Assembly (NCBI GenBank): GCA_934292725.1
Contig: CAKQXY010000002.1
Coordinates: 1-64,000, forward strand
Origin: an uncultured Lachnospiraceae bacterium
GTDB taxonomy: Bacteria > Bacillota > Clostridia > Lachnospirales > Lachnospiraceae
Reading direction: 5' to 3'
DNA length: 64,000 nucleotides
Shown here in pieces: positions 16,673-25,646 of the stretch. The translations under genes and the position numbers were made by a program. A model generated the notes under the pieces. That model was not told the origin of the DNA and did not search any database. It saw only the letters and a program-made list of their open reading frames with translations. Position 1 is the stretch's first letter. Each line of letters begins with the position of its first letter.

Positions 16673-17614
16673 ATGAATCCTAGCTATCTTTTTTCGCTTT
16701 CTGAATCAAAACGTGCTTTATACCGTAATCAGCCTGATCTTGCACAAGGCCGTCAAATAAGTGAACCTGAAGAGTACGAACACCCACCTTTTGTTAAAAA
16801 CGCAGCTCTTCGTCTTTGGTACAATGAACAGCCTGACCGTTATATTACGCACTGGCATAATGCCACTGAAATGATTGTTGCACTGGAGGATTGCTACACC
16901 GTAACAGTACAAAACCAGATTTTTCATCTTCAGCCTGGTGATATTCTTGTCGTTCCCCCTGGTGCATTGCACTCAATACAAGGAAATCCAAAAGGCGAGG
17001 GATCTCGCTTTATATTTTTATTTGAGCTGACAGCCTTTAACTCCATGCATGATTTTCGCTTTGTACAAAGTGCTTTCTCTAATGCTGTTTTGATAAACCA
17101 GACAACTTGTCCTGATATATATGAGCATGAAATTACACTTCTTATGCAATGTGCAGAAATCTACTGGAGTGACAGCCCTATTCGCCTTTTACAAATATAT
17201 TCTCTTTTACTGCAGTTTTTCATTTGTTACACGCAAAATTTGCTTGCTGGTAAAATTAATTTCAATACACAAAGTCAAGCAGCAAACTCAGATCACAAAG
17301 CTGCCATTCAGACACTTTTATCTAAAATTGAGACCGACTGCGAACATATTCCCTCACTTGAGGAAGCTGCCACACAGACCGGCCTCTCAAAATTTTATTT
17401 TGCCAGACATTTTCGAAACTGTACTGGACGTACCTACTGGGATTACATAAACCAGATTCGGTTAAAGAAGGCCTCACAGCTTCTTGTCGAAACGAATGAT
17501 GCAATCTGTAAAATTGCTCTTGCCTGCGGTTTTCACGATGTTTCTTCCTTTAACCGCAGTTTTAAAAAGGATATTGGCTGCACTCCCAGCGAATATAGGG
17601 CACAAAATAAGTAA
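16673..17614 (+). CDS. AraC family transcriptional regulator with N-terminal cupin
   Basis: The 313-residue protein has an N-terminal cupin-like sensor domain (about residues 35-135). It contains ITHWHNATEMIVALE and LQPGDILVVPPGALHSI, the usual AraC-type arm and barrel pattern that binds a sugar. The C-terminal domain (about 205-310) holds two helix-turn-helix units, ending in IALACGFHDVSSFNRSFKKD and a TPSEYR motif. The start has GAAAGGAG upstream. It is divergent from the GH8 xylanase and convergent, with a 2-bp gap, with the importer permease genes. It is therefore a strong candidate activator of the xylan-oligosaccharide genes in response to a xylo-oligosaccharide. The inducer is inferred from context only. 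Confidence 0.88.
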   Translation: MNPSYLFSLSESKRALYRNQPDLAQGRQISEPEEYEHPPFVKNAALRLWYNEQPDRYITHWHNATEMIVALEDCYTVTVQNQIFHLQPGDILVVPPGALHSIQGNPKGEGSRFIFLFELTAFNSMHDFRFVQSAFSNAVLINQTTCPDIYEHEITLLMQCAEIYWSDSPIRLLQIYSLLLQFFICYTQNLLAGKINFNTQSQAANSDHKAAIQTLLSKIETDCEHIPSLEEAATQTGLSKFYFARHFRNCTGRTYWDYINQIRLKKASQLLVETNDAICKIALACGFHDVSSFNRSFKKDIGCTPSEYRAQNK

Positions 17615-17616
17615 CC

Positions 17617-18558
17617 TTAACCTTTCGTTGCGCCGAGCGTTACGCCCTTTACAAAATATTTCTGCAAAAATGGATATACAACTAAGATTGGAGCAGAAGC
17701 AACAATTGTTACAGCTGCACGGATCGAAGTTGGTGTGATTGTATTTGCTACCTGCTGTCCATTTCCATATACACTAGACAGATCTCGTCCTGACTGTGTG
17801 GCCGATGATAAAAGTTTCATCATCTCATACTGAAGTGTGGTCAGGTTTTCTTTGCTTGAACAATAAAGAAACGTATCAAACCACTGATTCCATGCGCCTA
17901 CCGCACACCACAGTGCAACTGTTGCCAAAACTGGCTTGCAGCATGGAAGCACGATCTGCCAATAGCAGCGAAAATGACCTGCACCATCCACCATAGCTGC
18001 CTCAGTTAAGCTTTCTGGAAGACCTTGAATAAATGAACGAATAACAATGATATTATAAACGCTTACAAGTCCCGGAACCACATAGACAGCAAAATTGTTT
18101 AACAGCTTCAAATCCTTCATCAAAAAGTAATTCGGAATCAATCCTGCTGAAATATACATTGTCACAAGAAAATATGATGTGATAAATTTCTTTGCAACAA
18201 GCTCTTTTCTTGATAAAACATACGCAATCATAGATCCAATCAGAACTCCAAGCACAGTTGAGATCAAAGTTCGAAGTACAGAATTGATCGCTGCAATAAG
18301 CATAAGCTTATTTTTAAATACGCTCTGATAGCTGTAAAGCGAAAAAACTCTTGGGAAAAGCTTAATTCCACCGCGAAGCGTATCCTGCGCATCGTTAAAA
18401 GATACAGCAATCGTATTCCAGAATGGATACAGCATGACAACAATTACACATAGCATAATAAGTGTATTGATTATTGTAAAAATCACATTTCCCGGGCGCA
18501 GCGCACGCTTACTGATATGAAATTTCTTGCGCGGCCTTCTCATTCTTCTTCGTATCAT
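17617..18558 (-). CDS. Carbohydrate ABC transporter permease, LplC/YtcP type
   Basis: The 313-residue product has six predicted membrane helices after a basic N-terminus of about 25 residues. It carries the MalG-like permease loop, here ESLTEAAMVDGAGHFRCYWQIVLP, where the EAA-x(3)-G segment docks on the shared ATPase. The C-terminal end GVTLGATKG is typical of the LplC/YtcP subfamily of CUT1 importers, which handle oligosaccharides. The gene follows the LplB-like permease by 12 bp and ends 2 bp from the convergent AraC gene. No MsmK-like ATPase gene is in the window; CUT1 systems of this kind usually borrow one encoded elsewhere. A GGAG site 5 nt before the ATG supports the start. Confidence 0.9.
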   Translation of the reverse strand: MIRRRMRRPRKKFHISKRALRPGNVIFTIINTLIMLCVIVVMLYPFWNTIAVSFNDAQDTLRGGIKLFPRVFSLYSYQSVFKNKLMLIAAINSVLRTLISTVLGVLIGSMIAYVLSRKELVAKKFITSYFLVTMYISAGLIPNYFLMKDLKLLNNFAVYVVPGLVSVYNIIVIRSFIQGLPESLTEAAMVDGAGHFRCYWQIVLPCCKPVLATVALWCAVGAWNQWFDTFLYCSSKENLTTLQYEMMKLLSSATQSGRDLSSVYGNGQQVANTITPTSIRAAVTIVASAPILVVYPFLQKYFVKGVTLGATKG

Positions 18559-18570
18559 AACTACTCCTCC

Positions 18571-19509
18571 TTACATCAGGCTGCTCTCGCCCATTTTATT
18601 TGCAATCGCATTAGTTGAGAATACCAGAAACAGTGAAATCACAGATTTAAAAATACCAGCAGCTGTTGCGAGTGAATAGTTTCCGATGTTCATACCATAT
18701 TTTAATACAAAAATATCAATAGTTTGGGAAACATCCTGAAGCAAACCACTTCCCAAAATGTATGGAACCTCAAAGCTTGCATTCATAACCCAGCCAAGAT
18801 TCATAATTAACAATACGATAATGGTGGACTTGATTCCTGGAAGTGTGACATGCCACATCTTGCGGAAACGTCCTGCACCATCAAGCTCCGCTGCCTCATA
18901 AAGAGACTGGTCTATTCCGGCAATTGCTGCTATGTAAATGATCGAATTCCATCCGGTTTCCTTCCAGATATTAGCAAATGTAGTAATCCACCAAAAATAT
19001 TTCTGATCACCTAAAAATAATAAAGGCTCTTTAATCAATCCCAGTTTCATAAGCACATTATTGACTGCACCATCGTTTGTGGAAAGCATCTTGGAAATCA
19101 GAGAACATACGATAATCCAGCTTAAAAAATGTGGAAGATATGATACTGTCTGTGTAATCTTTTTGAGTGGAAGCGACTTAATTTCATTTAACAGAAGTGC
19201 AAAAACAATTGCAAATAAAAAGCTAAATATCAGATTCATCACGGACATAGCCAATGTATTTCGCATACTTCTCCAGAATTCTATATCTTCGAATAAAAAT
19301 CGAAACTGATCAAATCCGACAAATTTGGATCCCCAGTAGCCCTTTGCCGGTTTGTAATTTTCAAATGCCATAATCCATCCAGTTAATGGATAATATGAAA
19401 AAATAAAGGTATATATCATGCAAGGAACCAGCATAATGTAGAGAACTTTGTTTGTTGCAATTTTTTTAAATGTCTTACTTAACGGCTGTTTTTGTTTTTT
19501 CTGTTTCAT
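18571..19509 (-). CDS. Carbohydrate ABC transporter permease, LplB/YteP type
   Basis: The ATG at 19507-19509 lies 8 nt after AAGGGG and gives 312 residues; a GTG two codons earlier is possible but lacks spacing. The product has six membrane segments, an early YPLTGWIMAFENYKPAKGYWG loop typical of LplB, and the ATPase-contact motif QSLYEAAELDGAGRFRKMWHVTLP. It pairs with the LplC-like protein to form the channel of an oligosaccharide importer in the cytoplasmic membrane. It follows the binding-protein gene after an intercistronic hairpin, an arrangement that normally lowers permease levels relative to the binding protein. Confidence 0.9.
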   Translation of the reverse strand: MKQKKQKQPLSKTFKKIATNKVLYIMLVPCMIYTFIFSYYPLTGWIMAFENYKPAKGYWGSKFVGFDQFRFLFEDIEFWRSMRNTLAMSVMNLIFSFLFAIVFALLLNEIKSLPLKKITQTVSYLPHFLSWIIVCSLISKMLSTNDGAVNNVLMKLGLIKEPLLFLGDQKYFWWITTFANIWKETGWNSIIYIAAIAGIDQSLYEAAELDGAGRFRKMWHVTLPGIKSTIIVLLIMNLGWVMNASFEVPYILGSGLLQDVSQTIDIFVLKYGMNIGNYSLATAAGIFKSVISLFLVFSTNAIANKMGESSLM

Positions 19510-19544
19510 CGACACGACCCCTTTCTCACAGCTCTTTTTATAAA

Positions 19545-19576
19545 ATAAGAGGAGGGAAGTTACACCCTCCTCTTAT
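19545..19576 (-). terminator. Intercistronic hairpin between binding protein and permease genes
   Basis: ATAAGAGGAGGG (19545-19556) and CCCTCCTCTTAT (19565-19576) make a perfect 12-bp stem with an 8-nt loop. On the minus strand it is followed by a short T-rich stretch. It probably acts as a partial terminator or 3' stabiliser for the binding-protein message. Confidence 0.7.
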
Positions 19577-19590
19577 CAAAAGTCACGAAT

Positions 19591-21288
19591 TTACTTGCCC
19601 ATCTTTAATTCAATCTGTCTGTCGATCTCAGTCTGATATGCATCCAGATCAATTGCATTGAACTCACTTAAGAAATCTTCCCAGATAGAGTCATATTCTG
19701 CCTCATCAGAAGCAAGGATCAGTCTTGGATAAAACTTCATGGTCACGTCCGTAATCTTTGTACTTGCAACTGCAGCTGCGCTGCCATCCTCAAGTGACAT
19801 TGCCCATACTGGATAGTATGCCGGACGAATGATCGGATCGGAGAACATCTCTGCCGGATACTTGATTCCATAGCTCTCTAAGAAACTCTGATCATAATCA
19901 GACTGTGCTGCCATATATTCATCAGCTGACTCGTCTGGTCCACATGGCATATCATCTTCTGTGTAAAGTCCTGTCCACTTCGGGCAATAGTTCCACAGTG
20001 GGAATCCAGTCTGATCACGCTTTAATGCTGTATCATAATTGATCGCGCGACGCTCATCTGTCAATAATCTTCCTGTTCCATCTTCGTTATAAACCCAGTC
20101 AGTGCCTTCCTCGCCCCACTGTAAGTAGTCCTGTACCTCTCTTTGAAGCATCCAGTCAAAGAAACGAAGCAGACGATCTGGATTCTCGCAATTAACTGTA
20201 ATGCCAATTCCGTTTGTTCCAGTCGGGATACCATTTGACTGATCCATGTAGCCATCCTTTACGCCCGGATTGGTGATTGGAAGAGCAACATAAGTACGAT
20301 CATATTTTCCATCAGCCTTTAACAAATTCATTGCACTGCTAAAATTCCAGTTCTGATCATAGAAACCAAGAACGGTTCCTGTTGTCAGCTTTGCGATATA
20401 CTGGTCATAATCCTGAGTAAATGTATCTGGATCAACTACACCGTTATGATATTCTTCATTTAATTTCTTATAGAAATCATATGCATCATCACTGATCTGG
20501 AAGAAAGATGTCTCAAATGTATCCTGATCAACAAAGATTGCTCCATCGTTTCCTGCACCGAGAAGGTTCTGAACTGGATTTAACAGTGCCCAGTTACGCC
20601 AGCCATCTGCTAAAATCTCAAATCCTGTTGTCTTAACGCCATCGATCTCTGGATATTTTGCCATGTAATCCTCAATGATCTTAAAATACTCATCCACGGT
20701 GTGAATCTCTGGATAACCAGCTTCTGCAAGAACTGCCTTCTGAATATAGAAGCCAATACCACACTCAAATCCAGGTGCATTCTTTGTCACATCATTCTTC
20801 ATGGTTCCGTAAATTTCCATGTTGTACATGTGACCATCTTCCTGTGTCAGGTAATCAATTACCTGAGAGTACATTGCATTCAGATTCTCATACTTCGGGA
20901 TCTCATCTTCAAGCGGAATAAATGCGCCTGCATCCATCAGCTTTGTAGCTGCATCTCCTGCAAAGATCGCATCTGGATAATCACCGCCTGCAATCATAAC
21001 ACCAAGCTTCTGATCAAGATCACCTACAAGATATTCAAACTTTAATGTAACACCTGTCAATTCCTGAATCTTCTTGATTACCGGATTGTCATCTGATGGT
21101 GCCACACCAGGGTCACGTACAAAAATTGTATAGGTAATCGGGTCGTCTGCATCTTCCATTGGTGTTAATCCACCGTAAATATCAAGACTGCTTGCAGCTG
21201 TCTCATCTGCTGATGCCGGAACTGCTGCCAATGTACTAACTGCCATTGCTGATGCCAAAACCATTGTTAACATACCACGCTTTTTCAT
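19591..21288 (-). CDS. Extracellular sugar-binding protein of CUT1 importer (LipO/YtcQ type)
   Basis: The ATG at 21286-21288 with AGAGAGG upstream gives 565 residues. The N-terminus is a Sec signal peptide: MKKRG, a hydrophobic core of about 18 residues, then VPASA with predicted cleavage before DETAAS. There is no lipobox cysteine, which is unusual, because Gram-positive binding proteins are normally lipoproteins. The rest has the features of large family-1 solute-binding proteins of the LipO/YtcQ group, including FVRDPGVAPSDDNPVIKKI, ITVNCENPDRLLRFFDWM and WGEEGTDWVYNEDG. It would capture an oligosaccharide outside the membrane and hand it to the two permeases. It has its own strong promoter and leader hairpin, and it follows the YesM/YesN operon, which probably controls it. 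The ligand is unknown. Confidence 0.88.
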   Translation of the reverse strand: MKKRGMLTMVLASAMAVSTLAAVPASADETAASSLDIYGGLTPMEDADDPITYTIFVRDPGVAPSDDNPVIKKIQELTGVTLKFEYLVGDLDQKLGVMIAGGDYPDAIFAGDAATKLMDAGAFIPLEDEIPKYENLNAMYSQVIDYLTQEDGHMYNMEIYGTMKNDVTKNAPGFECGIGFYIQKAVLAEAGYPEIHTVDEYFKIIEDYMAKYPEIDGVKTTGFEILADGWRNWALLNPVQNLLGAGNDGAIFVDQDTFETSFFQISDDAYDFYKKLNEEYHNGVVDPDTFTQDYDQYIAKLTTGTVLGFYDQNWNFSSAMNLLKADGKYDRTYVALPITNPGVKDGYMDQSNGIPTGTNGIGITVNCENPDRLLRFFDWMLQREVQDYLQWGEEGTDWVYNEDGTGRLLTDERRAINYDTALKRDQTGFPLWNYCPKWTGLYTEDDMPCGPDESADEYMAAQSDYDQSFLESYGIKYPAEMFSDPIIRPAYYPVWAMSLEDGSAAAVASTKITDVTMKFYPRLILASDEAEYDSIWEDFLSEFNAIDLDAYQTEIDRQIELKMGK

Positions 21289-21304
21289 AAATGCCTCTCT
21301 TTCT

Positions 21305-21333
21305 GAAACCACTCTTTCGTCTTATGTGGTTTC
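21305..21333 (-). promoter_or_regulatory. Leader hairpin just upstream of the binding-protein ribosome site
   Basis: GAAACCAC and GTGGTTTC form a perfect 8-bp stem with a 13-nt loop in the 5' untranslated region, ending about 5 nt before the AGAGAGG ribosome site. It may stabilise the highly expressed message or influence ribosome access. Confidence 0.5.
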
Positions 21334-21355
21334 TCTTAACTTGTTTGATGACATC

Positions 21356-21384
21356 ATTATACCGTGATTTTTCACAATCCTCAA
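21356..21384 (-). promoter_or_regulatory. Promoter of the sugar importer operon
   Basis: On the minus strand TTGAGG (complement of 21379-21384), a 17-bp spacer and TATAAT (complement of 21356-21361) form a good promoter. The spacer contains GTGA-AAAA-TCAC, a small dyad that could be an operator. The YesN-type regulator encoded just upstream is the natural candidate to act here. Confidence 0.65.
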
Positions 21385-21462
21385 TCCAGAAAGGTTTGCT
21401 TTTATTCCACTTTTTAAACCATTTTTATTTGTATATCTTGCTCTATTTGCAAATATTGCTTT

Positions 21463-22992
21463 TTATTTTCCCTTTTTCTTACGATACTCAGCCGGACTCA
21501 TGCCCGTCTCTTCTGTAAAACGCGAAATAAAATATTTGCTGTCTTTAAAGCCAAGCTCCTCTGCTATCTCATAGACAAGCTGGTCTGATGAACTAAGAAG
21601 CTGCTTGGCTTCCTCCATTTTAAGACGGTTCACATACTGCTTGAAGGTTTCTCCATATGCTTGCTGTATTACGCGTCCTACATATACCGGGCTGATAAAA
21701 AAGCGTGCTGCCACCTCTTTTGCCGAAAGCGGCTCTTTAAAATGCTTCTTTATATAAGACAAAATCTGTGACGCAGTTCCCTGCTCGTCTACATTTCCTG
21801 TCGTCAGGCAATCTGCCGCCATCAAAAACTGATCCTTCGCTGCTTTCTCCCACTCCTCATGACGCATATACCATGTACTTTCTCTCCAATCAAATGTTGT
21901 CAGAGAAACCTGTGTATTTTGTGCCTTTTGCAGTAAATCCTGCAGCAGATAAAAGAAGCGATAATTTAGCTCTTGAATCATGACAATATTTAATTTTTTC
22001 TGCACAGCCTGCGAAAGAAGCGCCTCCATGCTGTGCACGGCAGCCTCCTTATCATTTTGTAAAAATGCAGCGCGAATTGCCTCAAATCCTTCTTTTTCCT
22101 GCTCAAGAAACTGTGCCTGTTCAAATACTTTAAGATCGCTCACTACTTTTTCTTCGCTCCAAAATACACGCGTCATCAGCTCATACAGATGCCTGTCGTA
22201 CTCGCTGCGAAATTTGTTCGCAGAATGGTCAAAAATATGCTCATCCAACAAAATAGCACAGCTGATACCCTGTGATTTCATCCGATGGCGCAGATGACGT
22301 CCCAACAAACTCACACTTGACTGATATGCATTCAGGCAATTCTCTGCCACCAGGTAGGTCAATACGCACCCTCTGCTTCGCACAAATACGCATTGTTCTG
22401 ATTCAAGCTCCGTTTCGATGCAGCTTCTTACAGCCTCATATGGATCCTTTTGCTCCCTCCAAGATTCATCCTTTAAAATCACACAATGCATCAGGAAAGT
22501 GCCTTTCATCAAATCTCGCATCCCTGGCTTTTCGCTGTAAAGCATATTTTTTACTACATCTGCCTGCATTAAAAGCTTCTCATTTGCCCGATATGCATGA
22601 CGCTTGTCAAGTTCTTCTCTTAGCTCTTCCAACTCTTTTATCAATTCATCCTCATCAAGTGGCTTAGTCAGATAAGCCTTCACGCCGTAGCGGATTGCGG
22701 TACGCGCATACTCAAAATCACTGTAGCCAGACAGCATAATGACAAATGGATGATACTCATTCATCTGCTCTGACAACTCTTTTAAAAGTCCAAGACCATC
22801 TAAAATTGGCATACGAATATCGAGAAGCAGTACATCTGGATGCTCCTGTTGTATTTTTTCGAGTGCATCCTGCCCATTTCTCGCTGTCTGGCAAACACGA
22901 AAACCATATGCTTCAAAATTAATTACAGCCGGCAGACTGTCACGAATTGCTTTCTCATCATCTACAATCATAACGGTATACATATCCTGCAT
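21463..22992 (-). CDS. YesN-type response regulator with AraC DNA-binding domain
   Basis: The 509-residue protein starts with a CheY-like receiver (about residues 5-125) with the acidic pair DDE at 11-13 and the phospho-acceptor Asp about 58 in VLLLDIRMP. A long middle region follows. The C-terminal AraC helix-turn-helix pair (about 405-505) contains AKEVAARFFISPVYVGRVIQ and IAEELGFKDSKYFISRF with the closing MSPAEYRK. It overlaps the sensor kinase gene by 25 bp, so the two are co-translated. YesM/YesN systems of Firmicutes respond to oligosaccharides or to a liganded binding protein and activate adjacent CUT1 importer genes. Here the binding-protein promoter lies directly downstream. Start supported by AGGAAGGGGG upstream of the ATG. 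Confidence 0.9.
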   Translation of the reverse strand: MQDMYTVMIVDDEKAIRDSLPAVINFEAYGFRVCQTARNGQDALEKIQQEHPDVLLLDIRMPILDGLGLLKELSEQMNEYHPFVIMLSGYSDFEYARTAIRYGVKAYLTKPLDEDELIKELEELREELDKRHAYRANEKLLMQADVVKNMLYSEKPGMRDLMKGTFLMHCVILKDESWREQKDPYEAVRSCIETELESEQCVFVRSRGCVLTYLVAENCLNAYQSSVSLLGRHLRHRMKSQGISCAILLDEHIFDHSANKFRSEYDRHLYELMTRVFWSEEKVVSDLKVFEQAQFLEQEKEGFEAIRAAFLQNDKEAAVHSMEALLSQAVQKKLNIVMIQELNYRFFYLLQDLLQKAQNTQVSLTTFDWRESTWYMRHEEWEKAAKDQFLMAADCLTTGNVDEQGTASQILSYIKKHFKEPLSAKEVAARFFISPVYVGRVIQQAYGETFKQYVNRLKMEEAKQLLSSSDQLVYEIAEELGFKDSKYFISRFTEETGMSPAEYRKKKGK

Positions 22993-24755
22993 ATTGTCCC
23001 CCTTCCTACGACACTTTCAATATCAAATGTCATACGATCTCCATAATATAATGACAATCTTCGATATACATTTTTCAGACCAACACTTTTTCCCTTTTCA
23101 TACTTTTCCTGAAAAGAAACCTTTAATGCCTCAAGCTTCTCTGCTGTCATACCGCCTCCATTGTCTTCAACTTGAAGATAAAGCATATTTTTTGTAAAGT
23201 CGACTGATACACAAATACCCACTAAGCGTTTATCCTCGATCGCTTCAAGGCCATGCACACATGCATTTTCAACAAGCGGCTGCAAAATCATCTTCGGAAT
23301 TTTACACTCATAGGCCTCCTCCTGTACATGAATTTCATAGGAAAACTCATCCTCAAAACGATACTCTTGAATATGAAGAAACTCGTCCAAAAAGGCAATC
23401 TCCTCACGAACTGTAATAATATTATCATCCCACTCAATCAAATTACGAAACATTTTTGCCATATATTTGATCATCTGAGCTGTCTCAATCTCCCCCTTCA
23501 CGCGCGCCTTTAATCGAATACTCTCAAGCGCATTAAACATGAAATGTGGATTTACCTGACTTTGAAGTGCCAAAAAACGTGCCTGATTTGTTTCCCTTTC
23601 TAACTGTGCCTGCTGTACCTGTGCTTTATATTCACGCTCAATCAAGTCCTCCAGCTGAGCACTCATACGATCCATACTTTTTTCAAGCACACCAAACTCA
23701 TCATGTGCTGTACTTGATTCTGCCTTTTTGATAAAATTGCCCTGCGCAATCTCATCTGCCTGCGTGACAAGACGATTCAATCGTCTGCTAATATTTCCTG
23801 CCACTAGATATACGCAGCCCAGCGCAAATAAAATGCTGGCAGTTGCCAAAAAAAATGACTGAATTCTGCTTGTTTGAAACTCTTTTGAAATAGAACTCAT
23901 ATCATAAAGCCCGTATAATGTAAGACCAAAATTTGAAAGCTCGCGTGACAATAAAAGCTTGCCGCTGTCCGCTATTTTTTCTGGATTTATCTGCCCCATT
24001 TTTCCACTGTTCGCATAACCATTCAGCGCAACGACAACCTGATTATTAGAATCGGTCAATATCATATTTTCAAATAAGTTTGTCTCCTGCAAAATTGCAA
24101 ACAGATCATCACATTCCACGTCAATACGAATTAATTTTTGATATGCATCATGCTGCTTATAATAATCAAACACACGAATCACGCTAAGACTTCTGCTGTC
24201 AGATGTTCCTGCAATTCTTCTTGTTTCATGAGAAGTCCGAATATATGTATTTGTCTGATCCTTCACTGGATACAAATTGACATAATCAAGAGTTTCACCA
24301 AGCGATTCTAATTCCATATCGGATGTCTTTCTCACATAGGCGCCATTCATCAGTGTCGGATTGTCTGTATACAATCTAACCATTCTAATATGATAAGGAT
24401 ACAGATTTGTTTCTGAAAAAAGTACCTGAAACGTTTCCTGATACTGAATCAGATAGTCGAGATCCTTTGTATACTTTTTATCCAGACACTGATACAGCGT
24501 CTCGTTTGTCGAATATCGCTTTTCTAATGCAGCGGTCTCTGAAAGCACTGACGCTATTTTTAATGTTTTATCGTCTAGTGCCTCATTGACCGTTGCTAAC
24601 ATACGTTCTTTTATTCCACGTTCTGTCTCTAAATAATAAACTGTCTGCTGAAAAATCATCGGAACCACAATACCAATGCAGAATAGAAATACTATTTTTT
24701 TAATAAATGACACGTCATAGAAGAAATGATGAGCCAGCTGTCTTACCTTTTTCAT
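22968..24755 (-). CDS. YesM-type sensor histidine kinase
   Basis: The 595-residue product has two membrane segments (about 17-38 and 295-317) flanking an extracellular sensor region of about 255 residues, then a HAMP linker. The His_kinase domain of the LytS/YesM class carries the phospho-acceptor histidine in QVNPHFMFNALESI. An HATPase domain has LVENACVHGLE (N box) and DNGGGMTAE (G box). It would sense a carbohydrate signal outside the membrane and phosphorylate the YesN regulator encoded next to it. GGAG 9 nt before the ATG supports the start. It follows the GNAT-like gene by 41 bp, so it is probably part of the same transcript as nahK. Confidence 0.9.
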   Translation of the reverse strand: MKKVRQLAHHFFYDVSFIKKIVFLFCIGIVVPMIFQQTVYYLETERGIKERMLATVNEALDDKTLKIASVLSETAALEKRYSTNETLYQCLDKKYTKDLDYLIQYQETFQVLFSETNLYPYHIRMVRLYTDNPTLMNGAYVRKTSDMELESLGETLDYVNLYPVKDQTNTYIRTSHETRRIAGTSDSRSLSVIRVFDYYKQHDAYQKLIRIDVECDDLFAILQETNLFENMILTDSNNQVVVALNGYANSGKMGQINPEKIADSGKLLLSRELSNFGLTLYGLYDMSSISKEFQTSRIQSFFLATASILFALGCVYLVAGNISRRLNRLVTQADEIAQGNFIKKAESSTAHDEFGVLEKSMDRMSAQLEDLIEREYKAQVQQAQLERETNQARFLALQSQVNPHFMFNALESIRLKARVKGEIETAQMIKYMAKMFRNLIEWDDNIITVREEIAFLDEFLHIQEYRFEDEFSYEIHVQEEAYECKIPKMILQPLVENACVHGLEAIEDKRLVGICVSVDFTKNMLYLQVEDNGGGMTAEKLEALKVSFQEKYEKGKSVGLKNVYRRLSLYYGDRMTFDIESVVGRGTICRICIPL

Positions 24756-24796
24756 CCATTGCCACTCCTTTTTCTCAATTCATTTCTTCTATTATA

Positions 24797-25642
24797 CTAC
24801 TTTCTCTCGATTACGCCAAGACCCACTCCCAGCGTTTTTCTAGCTTTTAGGTAGGCTTTTGCCTGACGCTGAAGCGATGTTACCTCTGAATAGTCTTCAA
24901 TACACGCCCTTCGCTCTCCGAAAATGCGTTCAATCGCCTGCGCATCATCGGGCTCTGAATAACAGTGTGTAAATAGAGCACCAAACTGTAAAATATTGCT
25001 ATCTGCTCTCATAAATTCACGATTCTTCTCATACAAAAGCCAGCTCTCACAGAAATACCAGTGATATGTGTATTCTGGAAAATACTGCTTCAAAAAGTCA
25101 TCTGCCTGACGGATGGACTGCACACACGCTGATTTATCAAGTGGTTCTCCCTGCGGAATATGAATGTATATTGTCGGTTCTCCTTTTGGAAATGGCAGTC
25201 TGCTGTAATCAAATGTTTCGTTGTAACACGGATAAAACTGAAACTGCAAGCGTCCGATCCGAAACAGCTGAAAGCTTACATGGTTGTGAAGCCAGTTGGT
25301 ATTTTCCACACCGTTGTTGTGATGATTCTCACACCAGATGCGAATATCACTCATCGTTTGAAGATAAATTTCCTCTGAAATCTGCTTTTTCTGGTACCAC
25401 TTCCAGACATTGCATGCACGAAGAAGCACCACACAAAGCTTCCAGAGCGGATCGAGATTCTTTAACGCAGAAAAATCATCACCTGATCCGCCCGGCTGAT
25501 ACGCATTCTCGTCGTGGTTTTCGCACGCTGCGGCAAGCTCCTCCAGCTTTGTCCTGTTTTCCTGAAACAGAGCCTTTGCACGCACCTGTAACGATGGTTC
25601 TAATTTTAGAAAATCCAATAATTTTTCCATTGAATAACCCAT
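24797..25642 (-). CDS. GNAT-like acyltransferase domain protein (NAT_N/GNAT_C type)
   Basis: The 281-residue soluble protein has an alpha-helical N-terminal half (about 1-125, with LWKLCVVLLRACNVWKWYQKK). Its C-terminal half contains TIYIHIPQGEPLDKSACVQS, ADDFLKQYFPEY and YHWYFCESWLLYE. This pattern matches, from memory, the two-domain acyltransferase family described as NAT_N plus GNAT_C (PF18082/PF18164), whose substrates are not known. It ends in a basic tail LKARKTLGVGLGVIERK. The gene starts 4 bp after the NahK-like kinase and lies before YesM, so it belongs to that operon. It may acylate a hexosamine or be unrelated to sugar chemistry; the sequence does not decide. The start could also be the methionine four codons later. 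Confidence 0.55.
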   Translation of the reverse strand: MGYSMEKLLDFLKLEPSLQVRAKALFQENRTKLEELAAACENHDENAYQPGGSGDDFSALKNLDPLWKLCVVLLRACNVWKWYQKKQISEEIYLQTMSDIRIWCENHHNNGVENTNWLHNHVSFQLFRIGRLQFQFYPCYNETFDYSRLPFPKGEPTIYIHIPQGEPLDKSACVQSIRQADDFLKQYFPEYTYHWYFCESWLLYEKNREFMRADSNILQFGALFTHCYSEPDDAQAIERIFGERRACIEDYSEVTSLQRQAKAYLKARKTLGVGLGVIERK

Positions 25643-25646
25643 TCTT

